Assembly (NCBI GenBank): GCA_017883205.1
Contig: JADGNZ010000016.1
Location: forward strand, 1 to 64,000
Direction of reading: 5' to 3'
Source of the DNA: Thermoanaerobaculia bacterium
GTDB taxonomy: Bacteria; Acidobacteriota; Thermoanaerobaculia; Gp7-AA8
DNA length: 64,000 nt
Shown here one piece after another: positions 1 to 7,613 of the stretch. Positions within the stretch are counted from its first letter, which is position 1. Every line of letters begins with the position of its first letter. The notes under the pieces are model-generated. The model ran no database searches. It had not been told where the DNA came from and worked only from the letters and a program-made list of their open reading frames with translations. Position numbers and translations under genes: made by a program.

Positions 1-165
1 ACGAAAGACCCTCGAGTCTTTAACGAAAGACCCTCGAGTCTTTAACGAAAGACCCTCGAGTCTTTAACGAAAGACCCTCGAGTCTTTAACGAAAGACCCC
101 CGAGTCTTTAACGAAAGACCCCCGGGTCTTTAACGAAAGACCCCCGAGTCTTTAACGAAAGACTC
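1..165. repeat. Tandem array of a 22-bp palindromic unit
   Basis: Seven complete 22-bp units lie head to tail, starting at 1, 23, 45, 67, 89, 111 and 133, with an eighth that breaks down near 165. Each unit holds AAAGAC and GTCTTT as inverted arms around a six-base core (CCTCGA in the first four, CCCCGA in units five and seven). In unit six the core is CCCCGG, which lengthens the perfect arms to AAAGACCC/GGGTCTTT. Each junction contains TAA and the unit length is not a multiple of three, so the array is not coding. There are no spacers, so it is not a CRISPR array. It begins at the window edge, so its full copy number is unknown. Its role is unknown; tandem hairpins of this sort could act in termination or as protein binding sites. 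Confidence 0.95.
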
Positions 166-436
166 TGATCTCTTGCAAGATGGCGAGTGGCAGATGAACT
201 AACGGCATGTAAGATCAGTAACTTACCAGCCTTGAATGAAGAAACAGACTCCATCGAGCTTGAGTAATTGCGAGGCGGAGTCCGTCAAATGGGAGTTGAG
301 CGCTAGCTACTCAAGCCTGATCGCGACATTCGCTCCTCCGAGGATCGCAACCTTCGAGGCAGGACCAGCGGACGGTTTTGCAACGCTGCCCTTGGGCATT
401 CACAGCCCGACCGGCGTCGCGCGGCCGATTCTGCCC
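166..436. other. Intergenic stretch with no supported gene
   Basis: Between the 22-bp array and the end of the sugar transferase gene there is no reading frame with recognisable protein character. A 73-codon open frame at 236-457 has no family resemblance and runs antisense into the transferase 3' end. No clear terminator hairpin with a T run was seen. Confidence 0.6.
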
Positions 437-1879
437 TTAACTGGCGCCGCGCCCTGAAAGAACCGCCGGAATCGTTCGCAGCAGGATCTTCAGGTCGAGC
501 GATGGCGACCAGTTGTCGATGTACTGCAGATCGAGCTGCATCCAGCGGTCGAAATCGACGTTGTTCCTGCCCGACACCTGCCACAGACACGTCAGTCCCG
601 GCTTCATCGACAACCGGCGGCGGTGCCACCGGTGGTATGCGGCCACTTCCTCGGGGATCGGCGGGCGCGGGCCGACCAGGCTCATGTCGCCTTTGAGCAC
701 GTTCCAGAGCTGCGGCAGCTCGTCGAGCGAGAACTTCCGCAGCACACGGCCGACGGCGGTGATGCGCGGATCGGACTTCGCTTTGAACACCGGCCCGGTC
801 ATCTGATTCAAGTGCGTGACTTCGCCGCGCCGCTCGTGCGCATCCTCGAACATCGTCCGGAACTTGAAGAGCATGAAGAGCCGTCCGTTGAGACCCATCC
901 GCTCCTGCTTGAAAAGGACCGCGCCCGGTGACGAGAGCTTGATGGCCAGGGCGGCGATGGCGATCGCAGGAAGCGACAGCGTGAGAAGAATCATCGAGAC
1001 GGCGATGTCCAGAAGGCGCTTCAGTGCGAGCTGCGTCTCGTTCGAGGGTGTCGTCGTGAAGGTGAGGAACGGAATCCCCTCCAGCTCCTCCAACTCGATA
1101 CGGGCCACCCGGTTGGGGAAGAAGTTCATCGCCACGCGGGCGCGGATGCCGAGCTCTTCGCACATCAGGAAGATCTGCTTCATCTCGTCGAGCTTCTTGC
1201 GCGTGACGGCGAACACGATCTCGTCGATCGGCTCGGCGAACTGGCCGCCCTCGAGCAGCCGGCGCAGATCGGGGACGGTGCCATAGACGCGGAAACGCGC
1301 CCAGCCGTTCGACAGCCGGTGACCATCGGAGACAAAGCCGAGGATCTTGTAGCCCCAGTACTTGTGGCCTTCGACCGTGCGCGCCACTTCGATGGCCCGC
1401 CGGCCCGTGCCGACGATGAGAATCGTCCGGTAGTTGAGACCCTTCGCACGAACGTAGCGGGCGATGATCCGGACCACGATCTTCTCGAGGACCAGCAGCA
1501 GCGCTGCCAGCACGCCGAAGAGGACGAACCACGCACGCGACAACTGGCGGAGTGGAATGAGGTAGGCCAGGGTGGCCAGGATGGCGTTGCCGACGAACAC
1601 CACGCGAATGGCGGTCAGCGCCTCGCGCAGGAGCGGGATCGTGCGGTGGCTGTGATAGCTGTGGTAACTGAAGAGAAGAACCGACCAGAGGATCAAGACG
1701 ACCGGATAGATCTTGATGTAATCGCGAAGGGGGAAAAGGCCGGTGGGAAAGTGTGCCGGAGCCACGCGCGGCAGCACGACATCACGAACGAAGAACGCTG
1801 CAAAAAAAGCAGCCGTCGTGAGGGCCAGGTCGGCAACATAGACGACCCTCGCGATCATGCGCGCTTTCTCTTTAAGCAT
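437..1879 (-). CDS. Polyprenyl glycosylphosphotransferase (initiating sugar transferase)
   Basis: Inner-membrane enzyme expected to move a sugar-1-phosphate from a nucleotide sugar to undecaprenyl phosphate, the first step of a repeat unit. The 480-residue protein has four hydrophobic N-terminal helices (about 10-135), a nucleotide-binding-like middle domain opening with ILIVGTGRRA (153-162), another membrane segment (about 290-313), and the C-terminal bacterial sugar transferase domain with FKFRTM (338-343), DELPQLW, LVGPRP and QVSGRNN. This order and length fit the WcaJ/WbaP-type family; the sugar cannot be read from sequence. The ATG is preceded by AGAGG at good spacing. It is the last gene of the minus-strand run, 94 bp after the upstream glycosyltransferase. 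A second, unrelated initiating enzyme of the WecA type lies at 17363. Confidence 0.95.
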   Translation of the reverse strand: MLKEKARMIARVVYVADLALTTAAFFAAFFVRDVVLPRVAPAHFPTGLFPLRDYIKIYPVVLILWSVLLFSYHSYHSHRTIPLLREALTAIRVVFVGNAILATLAYLIPLRQLSRAWFVLFGVLAALLLVLEKIVVRIIARYVRAKGLNYRTILIVGTGRRAIEVARTVEGHKYWGYKILGFVSDGHRLSNGWARFRVYGTVPDLRRLLEGGQFAEPIDEIVFAVTRKKLDEMKQIFLMCEELGIRARVAMNFFPNRVARIELEELEGIPFLTFTTTPSNETQLALKRLLDIAVSMILLTLSLPAIAIAALAIKLSSPGAVLFKQERMGLNGRLFMLFKFRTMFEDAHERRGEVTHLNQMTGPVFKAKSDPRITAVGRVLRKFSLDELPQLWNVLKGDMSLVGPRPPIPEEVAAYHRWHRRRLSMKPGLTCLWQVSGRNNVDFDRWMQLDLQYIDNWSPSLDLKILLRTIPAVLSGRGAS

Positions 1880-1973
1880 CTAACCTCTTGCCTCGGCGAA
1901 CGACTTCTCGAATGTAACGCACTACGGGCTGACCGGTATACGGAAATCGCGGCGAACGCGTCTACGACAATCT

Positions 1974-3467
1974 TCAGCGGGCGATTTCCGAAAAAAGCCG
2001 CTCGTACGCATCGGTCACAGCCGTCCAGCCATACTTCTCAGCCGCCCGAGCCCGCGCGGCGATTCTCATCTGCGCCCGCCTCGCCGGCGAATCGAGACAC
2101 TCCTGAATTGCCCGGGAAAGCGTCTCGGACGGACGCAGCTTGAAGTAACCGACCGCGTCCCCTCCCACTTCCCGGTTCTCCGGCGTGTCATGCGCCAGCA
2201 CACAGCCCCCCGAAGCCATCGCCTCGATCATCGCCGGATGCGTCCCCCCCACCTCGGTCGCCTGAATGTAGACGAGCGCATGGCGCTGAAGAGTCCGATA
2301 GTCGGCGCCAAACAGAGCCCCCGGAAACAGGATTCGCTCCGATGCGTGGCTGTGCAGCTCGGCTTCGAGGTCACGGGCGTACGAGGCGGAGCCGAGCATG
2401 ATGAGAGGGGGTGGGGAGTGGGGGGTGGGGGGTGGGAGAGAAGCGTCCGAAGACCGACGAGTGCCGGCGTCGAGGATGTTGCCGGAGCGGGCGTTGCCCA
2501 CCAACGGACTGCCTGTCGACTCCTCCCCCACACCCGACTCGCGACTCCCGACTCCCGTCGTCTCTTCTCCCACACCCCACCCCCCACTCCCCACACCCTT
2601 GACAAGCGAGGGTCGCGAGTCGGGAGTCGGGGGTCGTAGCGTTCCGACTCCCGACTCCCGATCCGCGACTCCCGTCGTCTCCTCTCCCACACCCCACCCC
2701 CCACTCCCCACCCCCTCGTACGCCCTCACCACTTCCAGCGGATTGTTCTCCGGCTCGAAGCGGCTCACGTAGAGGATGTAGTTGCCGGACTGGACGCCGA
2801 GCCGGTCGAGGACATCGCTGTCCTCTTCGATCGGAAACTCAGCGCCGTACGGGATCATGACCGGCTCGATGCCGTAACGCCCGCGGTAGTAGTCCGCGAT
2901 GACATCGGCGTCGGCGACGACGCGCGAGGCGAAGAGCGCGGAGAACGATTCGCCGATCGCGTAGACCGCCTTTCCCATCACATTCCACTTGCGCCGGCGA
3001 CGCTCGATTCCGTCGACATTGATCGCCACCGGAATCCGCGCCGCGCGGAGAAGCGGGAGCACGAAGGCATTGGCTGCATTGCAGAGGAGGATCACGTCGA
3101 AATCGCGCCGCAGCGCATCAAGCGCCGAAAGAAAGGTGTGGCTGACGGTCTCGAAGTACTTGTGGCGAAGGGCAGGGAGGACGATGCGTTGGACGCCGTG
3201 CCAGGGGGTGGGGTGTCGGGGGTGGGGGGTGGGAGAGGTTTTGGCTCCACTCTCGCCACGAACTGCCAACTCTCCGGGTGCTGGAGTTGGCCCGGAGCCG
3301 CTCCCACTCCCCACCCCCCACTCCCCACCCCCCGCACGGCAGTACACCGACACCTCGTGCCCGCGCGCGACCAGCCGCGTCGATAGCTCCGCGGCGAACG
3401 TCTCGAAGCCGCCGTAGCGCGGAGGCACACCACGCGTGCCGGCGATGGCGATCTTCAACGAAACCAT
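1974..3467 (-). CDS. GT4-type glycosyltransferase carrying two in-frame heptamer-repeat insertions
   Basis: Retaining glycosyltransferase of the GT-B fold, N-terminal half like DUF1972/rhamnosyltransferase proteins: KIAIAGTRGVPPRYGGFETF near the start, YILYVSRFEPENNP opening the second lobe, and TEVGGTHPAMIEAMASGG as the donor-site loop. The chosen ATG gives 497 residues and overlaps the upstream gene by 13 bp; a longer frame upstream lacks family character. Two segments do not belong to the family. Residues about 45-89 (GGEWGVGSGSGSG to PTPHPRHPTP) lie between two N-lobe strands. Residues about 252-354, with GVGSGGWGVGEETTG present twice and ending PPPTPHSPPP, lie between VVRAYE and LIMLGSASY. 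Both are encoded by heptamer-repeat elements. The core motifs flanking them are intact, so the enzyme may tolerate them as surface loops; activity is uncertain. Confidence 0.9.
   Translation of the reverse strand: MVSLKIAIAGTRGVPPRYGGFETFAAELSTRLVARGHEVSVYCRAGGGEWGVGSGSGSGPTPAPGELAVRGESGAKTSPTPHPRHPTPWHGVQRIVLPALRHKYFETVSHTFLSALDALRRDFDVILLCNAANAFVLPLLRAARIPVAINVDGIERRRRKWNVMGKAVYAIGESFSALFASRVVADADVIADYYRGRYGIEPVMIPYGAEFPIEEDSDVLDRLGVQSGNYILYVSRFEPENNPLEVVRAYEGVGSGGWGVGEETTGVADRESGVGTLRPPTPDSRPSLVKGVGSGGWGVGEETTGVGSRESGVGEESTGSPLVGNARSGNILDAGTRRSSDASLPPPTPHSPPPLIMLGSASYARDLEAELHSHASERILFPGALFGADYRTLQRHALVYIQATEVGGTHPAMIEAMASGGCVLAHDTPENREVGGDAVGYFKLRPSETLSRAIQECLDSPARRAQMRIAARARAAEKYGWTAVTDAYERLFSEIAR
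2406..2715. repeat. Inverted heptamer-repeat element inside the GT4 gene (second lobe)
   Basis: On the plus strand the element opens with G-rich heptads (GGGGTGG, GGGAGTG; 2406-2440) and closes with the complementary C-rich heptads (2682-2715). Inside are further blocks of the GACTCCC and CCCCACT heptamers (about 2519-2599) and of GGGAGTC (2608-2637). A stretch of about 40 bp around TCTCCCACACCCCACC occurs twice in direct order (about 2556-2594 and 2672-2711) with one mismatch, pointing to internal duplication. The element stays open in the coding frame. G runs of four or more at short spacing make a G-quadruplex plausible, and the two ends can pair as a long hairpin. Confidence 0.9.
3204..3333. 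repeat. Inverted heptamer-repeat element inside the GT4 gene (first lobe)
   Basis: A G-rich arm (3204-3238, GGGGGTGGGGTG onward) and a complementary C-rich arm (3300-3333, CTCCCACTCCCCACC onward) flank about 60 bp of sequence that itself holds short inverted repeats (GGCTCC near 3242, GGAGCC near 3295). Same design as the element at 2406-2715. Confidence 0.9.
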
Positions 3468-4540
3468 CCGGCGATCTGGCGGTCGGAGACGCGGCGCCGG
3501 CTCTGAATGGCGCGTCGTTTCTCCATGATCCGGCGCCGATTCTTCCACAGCCACGCAAGCGCTGGAAGCGAGCTGCGCTCGATCGTCAGCGCAGCAATGA
3601 TGACGACGAGATCGCGTCCGATCTCGAACGGCGCATTTCGCAGAGCGAGATAAATCCCTTCGTTCTTCAGCCGCAGCAGAAAGCGGTTCTTGACACCGTG
3701 CATGTTGATGACCGCGGAAAGCGCGCCCCGCTTCTCCGGCGTCACCGTGCGCACGTGATGACCGACGGCATCGGAAACGTAGATCGCGCGCCAGCCAAAG
3801 AGCTGGCCGCGCCAGGCCACGTCCGCATCCTCACGAAAGGCGAAGAAATCCTCATCGAGAAACTCGCCGCCGATTGTGACGTCGCGGATGAACGACATTC
3901 GGTAGAGCGCGGCGGCACCGGAGACGCCGAAGACCTCGATGCGGGAGCCGGGAGTCGGGGGTCGGGGGTCGGAGCGAAAGGCGGCAACCTGCTTTGCTGA
4001 TTCGTGCGCGGCTGCAAGGGGCTCTGCGAACGGCTGTGAGCCGGGGTTGAGTCTCTCCGACTCCCGACTCCCGACCCCCGACCCCCGACCTTGCCCAATA
4101 TCGAAATGCCGCCCAGACCGCGTCATCCGAATGCCCATCGAATCGATCAGACCACTCTCCGCCTGGAGTAGTTTGCCGGTGGCCATGCCAAACGTTTCGC
4201 CGGCAATTTCGAGGGCTGCGACGAGACGATCGATGTACTCCGGTTCGAGAAAGGCGTCGGGATTGAGGAGGAGCACGAATTCGCCGTTGGCGAGGCGCAC
4301 CCCCTGATTGACCGCAGCGCTGAACCCGCGGTTCGTATCGTTGATGATCTGCCGCGCGGACGGCCACGCGTTCCGCCCGATCATGATTGAATCGTCGTCG
4401 GAGGCGTTGTCGATGTGAATCAGCTCGATGCGGTCGTGGGTCTGCTTGCCGAGTGCAGCGAGGCAGCGCTCCAGAAATCGCGCGCTGTTCCAGCTAACGA
4501 TGATGACGGAGACCAATCCGTTCGTCAGACCCCGCTCCAT
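3455..4540 (-). CDS. GT2 family glycosyltransferase with an in-frame repeat insertion
   Basis: Inverting GT-A glycosyltransferase acting at the cytoplasmic face on lipid-linked sugar. The chosen ATG (361 residues) overlaps the preceding gene by 16 bp and puts LVSVIIVSWNSARFL at the N-terminus. Family features are the nucleotide-binding strand, DNASDD, NRGFSAAVNQG, and LLLNPDAFL at about 90-98 as the DXD-like metal site, then EDADVAWRG as the acceptor-side motif. Residues about 151-200 are an insertion that starts GSGVGSRESER and ends DPRPPTPGSR, encoded by a heptamer-repeat element between DIGQG and IEVFGVSG. It sits where relatives have a short linker just before the conserved GVSGAAALYR segment, so the fold may survive. 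An alternative start 126 bp upstream would add low-complexity sequence with no homology. Confidence 0.9.
   Translation of the reverse strand: MERGLTNGLVSVIIVSWNSARFLERCLAALGKQTHDRIELIHIDNASDDDSIMIGRNAWPSARQIINDTNRGFSAAVNQGVRLANGEFVLLLNPDAFLEPEYIDRLVAALEIAGETFGMATGKLLQAESGLIDSMGIRMTRSGRHFDIGQGRGSGVGSRESERLNPGSQPFAEPLAAAHESAKQVAAFRSDPRPPTPGSRIEVFGVSGAAALYRMSFIRDVTIGGEFLDEDFFAFREDADVAWRGQLFGWRAIYVSDAVGHHVRTVTPEKRGALSAVINMHGVKNRFLLRLKNEGIYLALRNAPFEIGRDLVVIIAALTIERSSLPALAWLWKNRRRIMEKRRAIQSRRRVSDRQIAGWFR
3942..4090. repeat. Inverted GGGAGTC heptamer element inside the GT2 gene
   Basis: The plus strand opens with GGGAGCCGGGAGTCGGGGG-type heptads (3942-3973) and closes with the complementary GACTCCC and GACCCCC heptads (4057-4090). 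The roughly 80-bp interior is not repetitive and is unlike the interiors of the other elements. The whole element is read in frame by the glycosyltransferase gene. Confidence 0.9.
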
Positions 4541-5529
4541 CGTGCGAAAGCCTTCCGCATCACGCCGGCGTAGGCGCGCGCGGCGTGCAGGCGCCCGAGG
4601 TGACGGTTGGCGAGGCCGGCGAGTGCGAGAGGGATGCGGAGGAGCATCCCGAAAACGATCGCCCACCGCAGAACTTCGGCCTCACCGGGTGTGTGCCATT
4701 TGCGCGCATAGAGCCACATGTTGCGGTACCAGAGCGCGATGAACTCCGCGAACGGAACGTGCTCGAGACTGGCGCCGCCGAAGTGCCGCGCGCGCGCTGC
4801 GGGGACGACGAAGATCGTTTTGCCGGCTGCGGCAAGACGCCGGCAGTAGTCGACATCTTCGAACCAGGCCGGCGTGAACCGCTCGTCGAGCGGGCCGACC
4901 TCGGTAAAGACTTCGCGCCGCACCAGCAATGCCGCCGCTGCAGGCTGCTCGACCGGCTGCGGATGCGTCAGTTCGAGCTCGCGGTAGCGGTAGCGCGCCG
5001 TCATCGGGTTGTCGGGAAAAAGCTTGTCGATGCCGAACGCTTCGCTGATGAGCGTGGCCAGCGTCGGCAGGCGCCGCAACTGAAACTCGCGCTGCGATTC
5101 GCCCGCTTCATCGGAAAGAAGAGGGGCGGCAGCGGCAATAGCCGGATTCTCGTCCAGAAACTCCACCAGGATCTCGAGCGTGCGTGGCGAGAGCTCGCAG
5201 TCGGGATTGAGCAGGAACAGATAGCGCCCGCTGGTGCGGCTGGCCACGCGATTGACGCCGGCCGCAAAGCCGTCGTTGACCGCGCCGCGAATCACTTCGA
5301 CGTCCTTGCCCATCGCCGCCAGCGTGGCATCGGACGAGGCGTTGTCATAGACGACGACCTCATACTCGAGGCGTCCGCAGGCGGCCTGGAGCGACTGCAG
5401 GCAGCGCTCGATCCAACGTTCGCTGTTCCACGTCACGATGGCGATCGAGAGATCGAGCGGACCGGTGGCAATGCCCCGCAACATCGGCGCTGGCTGGTCG
5501 CTGCTCAGTTGTCTCGTTGCCTTTGCCAT
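4525..5529 (-). CDS. GT2 family glycosyltransferase
   Basis: Rhamnosyltransferase-like GT2 protein of 334 residues from the ATG at 5529, which has GAGG upstream and overlaps the previous gene by 25 bp; a downstream ATG at 5484 is a possible start. The GT-A domain begins with LSIAIVTWNSERWIERCL and carries YDNASSD, NDGFAAGVNR and FLLNPDCEL (DXD-like). After the sugar-binding segment come AAALLVRREVF and DERFTPAWFEDVDYCRR, both typical of this family, then a basic, partly hydrophobic C-terminal tail likely to touch the membrane. No repeat insertion is present, in contrast to the neighbours on both sides. The acceptor and donor cannot be inferred. Confidence 0.93.
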   Translation of the reverse strand: MAKATRQLSSDQPAPMLRGIATGPLDLSIAIVTWNSERWIERCLQSLQAACGRLEYEVVVYDNASSDATLAAMGKDVEVIRGAVNDGFAAGVNRVASRTSGRYLFLLNPDCELSPRTLEILVEFLDENPAIAAAAPLLSDEAGESQREFQLRRLPTLATLISEAFGIDKLFPDNPMTARYRYRELELTHPQPVEQPAAAALLVRREVFTEVGPLDERFTPAWFEDVDYCRRLAAAGKTIFVVPAARARHFGGASLEHVPFAEFIALWYRNMWLYARKWHTPGEAEVLRWAIVFGMLLRIPLALAGLANRHLGRLHAARAYAGVMRKAFARWSGV

Positions 5530-6611
5530 TGCTTGACTGCCTCGATCAGCGGCCTTGTCACCGCAGCCCACCCGAAGCGAGGCTGGATCCGGATCAGGTT
5601 AGATACGCACCGCGCGTAGAAAGCGTCGTCCGTCATCAATTTCGCGATCGCGTCGGCAACGGCCGGCGCGTCCGATGGTGGCACAACGATACCCAACTCT
5701 TCCGCCGCCACCAGCTCAGCAGCAAACCCTTCCTCAGTTGTGATGACCGGAACCGCCGCCGCAATCGCATCGAACAACCTCGTTCGAATCGAGTACGCAG
5801 CCTCCGCTGTCGGACGATGAAGCATGATAGCGACTTTGCTGCGGCGCAGCCACGAAAGGCGGCTGTTGTACGGCATCCACGAGTCGTTGGCTTCGACGAA
5901 CGCTCCGCCGGCGGTGATCCACTCGTCGAGACGGTCTTCGCGCCTCCGGTCGACGGTGTGCTGATTCGGACGTGCACGGCCCAGGAACAGAAGGCGGCAG
6001 TCGATGCCGCGGCGATTGACCGCGATGATCGCCTCGACCGCAGTCGCCGGATCGAGCCACTCCCAGATCCCGCCACCCCACAAAACGATGTTCTCGCGCT
6101 CCTGTGGTGCCGGTGCACCAAAGTCTTCGACGCCGAATGGGACCTCGATGATGGGGCATTGCGCGCCGCGATAGAGCTCACGCTGTTTCTTCGTAGCGAC
6201 GACGAGCAGGTCGCCGGTGGCGACCGCTCTCCGGACACGCCAGCGCTCCGCCTCGATGTGAATCCTCTGCCGCATCGAAGGATGACGGCCGTACATCTCG
6301 TTGAGCTCGAGAAGCACGGGATCAAAGAGATCGTAAACGATCCGCTGTCCGCGACGCTGCCGCCGGAAGCCGCGCGCAGGCTGTCCGATCAGCACATCGG
6401 CCTCGCGTATTCGCGCGTTTGCTTCGACGACTCGGCGAGCAGCAACGCTGAAACTCGCCGGCGCAGGAAGCTCCCCTTCGCGCTTGCAGATTAGCGTGAC
6501 CGTGAAGTGCTTCGCCAATTCGCCGGCCAGATGCCACGCGCGAATCCCGGGGCCGGCCATCCGTTCGCCAACGACATCCGGCGTGTGCACGACGATGTTC
6601 ACGCGGCGCAC
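5505..6611 (-). CDS. GT4-like glycosyltransferase
   Basis: GT-B fold glycosyltransferase of 368 residues. The N-lobe begins VNIVVHTPDVVGERMAGPGI, with GPGIRAWHLAGEL as the usual glycine-rich acceptor loop. The C-lobe starts after VPFGVEDF and ENIVLWGGGIWEW, and the donor-site region reads AYSIRTRLFDAIAAAVPVI then TTEEGFAAEL, a variant of the E-x7-E motif seen in GT4 enzymes. A recognisable C-terminal helix follows. It overlaps the next gene by 25 bp. The gene upstream is separated from it by a 54-bp stretch made of AAGGATG heptamers, so its translation may be less tightly coupled than elsewhere in the run. Confidence 0.88.
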   Translation of the reverse strand: MRRVNIVVHTPDVVGERMAGPGIRAWHLAGELAKHFTVTLICKREGELPAPASFSVAARRVVEANARIREADVLIGQPARGFRRQRRGQRIVYDLFDPVLLELNEMYGRHPSMRQRIHIEAERWRVRRAVATGDLLVVATKKQRELYRGAQCPIIEVPFGVEDFGAPAPQERENIVLWGGGIWEWLDPATAVEAIIAVNRRGIDCRLLFLGRARPNQHTVDRRREDRLDEWITAGGAFVEANDSWMPYNSRLSWLRRSKVAIMLHRPTAEAAYSIRTRLFDAIAAAVPVITTEEGFAAELVAAEELGIVVPPSDAPAVADAIAKLMTDDAFYARCVSNLIRIQPRFGWAAVTRPLIEAVKQWQRQRDN

Positions 6612-6617
6612 TCTATC

Positions 6618-6688
6618 GAAGGATGAAGTCAGAAGGATGAAGGATGAGTTGAAAGCACTCTTCGTTCATCCTTCATCCTTCATCCTTC
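6618..6688. repeat. Inverted AAGGATG heptamer repeat
   Basis: GAAGGATGA-type heptads on the left (6618-6648) face TTCATCC heptads on the right (6664-6688) across about 17 bp, forming an inverted repeat. This is a different heptamer from the G-rich ones in the neighbouring genes. Read leftward it contains TGA, which supplies the stop codon of the GT2 gene at 6666, so that protein ends in repeat-encoded residues (RRMKDEG). Confidence 0.9.
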
Positions 6689-7613
6689 GTATCAGCCCCT
6701 CAACGATTCCTCGCAGCGACGAGCGTCCCGTCATTAGTAACTTCGCGTCTTCCCACAGAAGCGCGCTGATGCGGCCGACGCCCCGATGGCGGCGTGCTAC
6801 GAAATATCGGTTGCGTGTTCGAAGACGGCGCGCGTCGCCGCCAAGGAGAGGCGCCGATTGCGAACCGCGATGAGTCGCCTTGATGACCGGCAGAACTTCG
6901 GTGCGCCAGCCAGCTTCGTGCAGACGAGCGCAGAGCTCGACGTCTTCGTAGTAGGCAAAGAACTGCTCGTCGAAGATTGTGTGGCCGAGGGCTTCGCGGC
7001 GGTAGAGCGCAGCGGTTGCGGAGACGCCCCATGCGGGGGTCGGGGGTCGGGGGTCGGGGGTCGCAACGAGCGACCTTGTCATGACTCCGACGCCCGACTC
7101 ACGACTCACGACTCCCGCAGCATGGTCGGGTGTCGGAACGAGCGACCTTGTCATGACTCCGACACCCGACTCCCGGCTCCCGACTCCCGCAGCATGGCCT
7201 ATCTGTCGAAACGTCCCGTCGCTGATGTCGATTCCGGCGCCGTCGATCGTGGTCTCGTCGCGGCGGAGGATCGTCTGCACTGCGGCAAGTTTCGGATCGG
7301 CGTCGAGCGCGGCAGCGACTGTGGCGAGCCAGTCGCGATCGAGAACGACGTCGTTGTTGACGAGCGCGATGTAGTTGCCGGTTGCGTGACGGAAGGCTTC
7401 ATTGTTGCCGCCCGCGAAGCCGAGGTTGGTCTCGCTTCGGAAGACGTGAAGGCCGTGCCGGAAGGCGATGCGCTCCGCGGCTGGCGTGCGCGAGCCGTTG
7501 TCGAGAACGATCACTTCCTTCGGCGGAAGGGTCTGCGAAGCAATCGAATCAAGACAGGCGCGGAGCATGTCGCCGCCGTCGATATCGAGAACGATCACGG
7601 AGACGTCAGTCAT
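6666..7613 (-). CDS. GT2 family glycosyltransferase with a duplicated 24-residue insertion
   Basis: GT2 enzyme of 315 residues, ATG at 7613 overlapping the upstream membrane protein gene by 8 bp. Family motifs are VSVIVLDIDGGDMLRACLDS at the N-terminus, LDNGSRT, NLGFAGGNNEAF, LVNNDVV (86-89, DXD-like) and FFAYYEDVELCARLHEAGW. Residues about 140-194 are foreign to the family: two tandem 24-residue copies of a unit beginning HAAGVGSRESGVGVMTRSL, then DPRPPTPA. They interrupt the protein between DGTFRQIG and WGVSATAALYRR, the same position as the insertion in the GT2 at 3455. The C-terminal residues RRMKDEG derive from the AAGGATG repeat, so the native end may have been lost or replaced. An upstream ATG adds 27 residues without family character. 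Confidence 0.9.
   Translation of the reverse strand: MTDVSVIVLDIDGGDMLRACLDSIASQTLPPKEVIVLDNGSRTPAAERIAFRHGLHVFRSETNLGFAGGNNEAFRHATGNYIALVNNDVVLDRDWLATVAAALDADPKLAAVQTILRRDETTIDGAGIDISDGTFRQIGHAAGVGSRESGVGVMTRSLVPTPDHAAGVVSRESGVGVMTRSLVATPDPRPPTPAWGVSATAALYRREALGHTIFDEQFFAYYEDVELCARLHEAGWRTEVLPVIKATHRGSQSAPLLGGDARRLRTRNRYFVARRHRGVGRISALLWEDAKLLMTGRSSLRGIVEGLIRRMKDEG
7034..7197. repeat. Heptamer element with a 72-bp tandem duplication inside the GT2 gene
   Basis: GGGGGTC heptads at 7034-7063 are followed by two near-identical 61-bp segments (7065-7125 and 7137-7197), each opening AACGAGCGACCTTGTCATGA and ending in GACTCCC-type heptads plus GCAGCATGG. The period of 72 bp is exactly 24 codons, so the duplication kept the reading frame. 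Confidence 0.93.

Noticed and set aside
1-165. Possible CRISPR array
   Set aside because: The 22-bp units abut with no spacers and no cas genes are near.
236-457. 73-codon open frame on the plus strand
   Set aside because: No recognisable family, no ribosome site, and it runs antisense into the 3' end of the sugar transferase gene.
303-1532. Long minus-strand frame overlapping the sugar transferase
   Set aside because: Arginine-rich low-quality translation in an alternate frame of a clear gene; a GC-content shadow.
2406-2715. Heptamer element as a transposon or MITE
   Set aside because: It has paired ends, but interiors differ between copies and no consistent target duplication could be seen, so it is listed as a repeat only.
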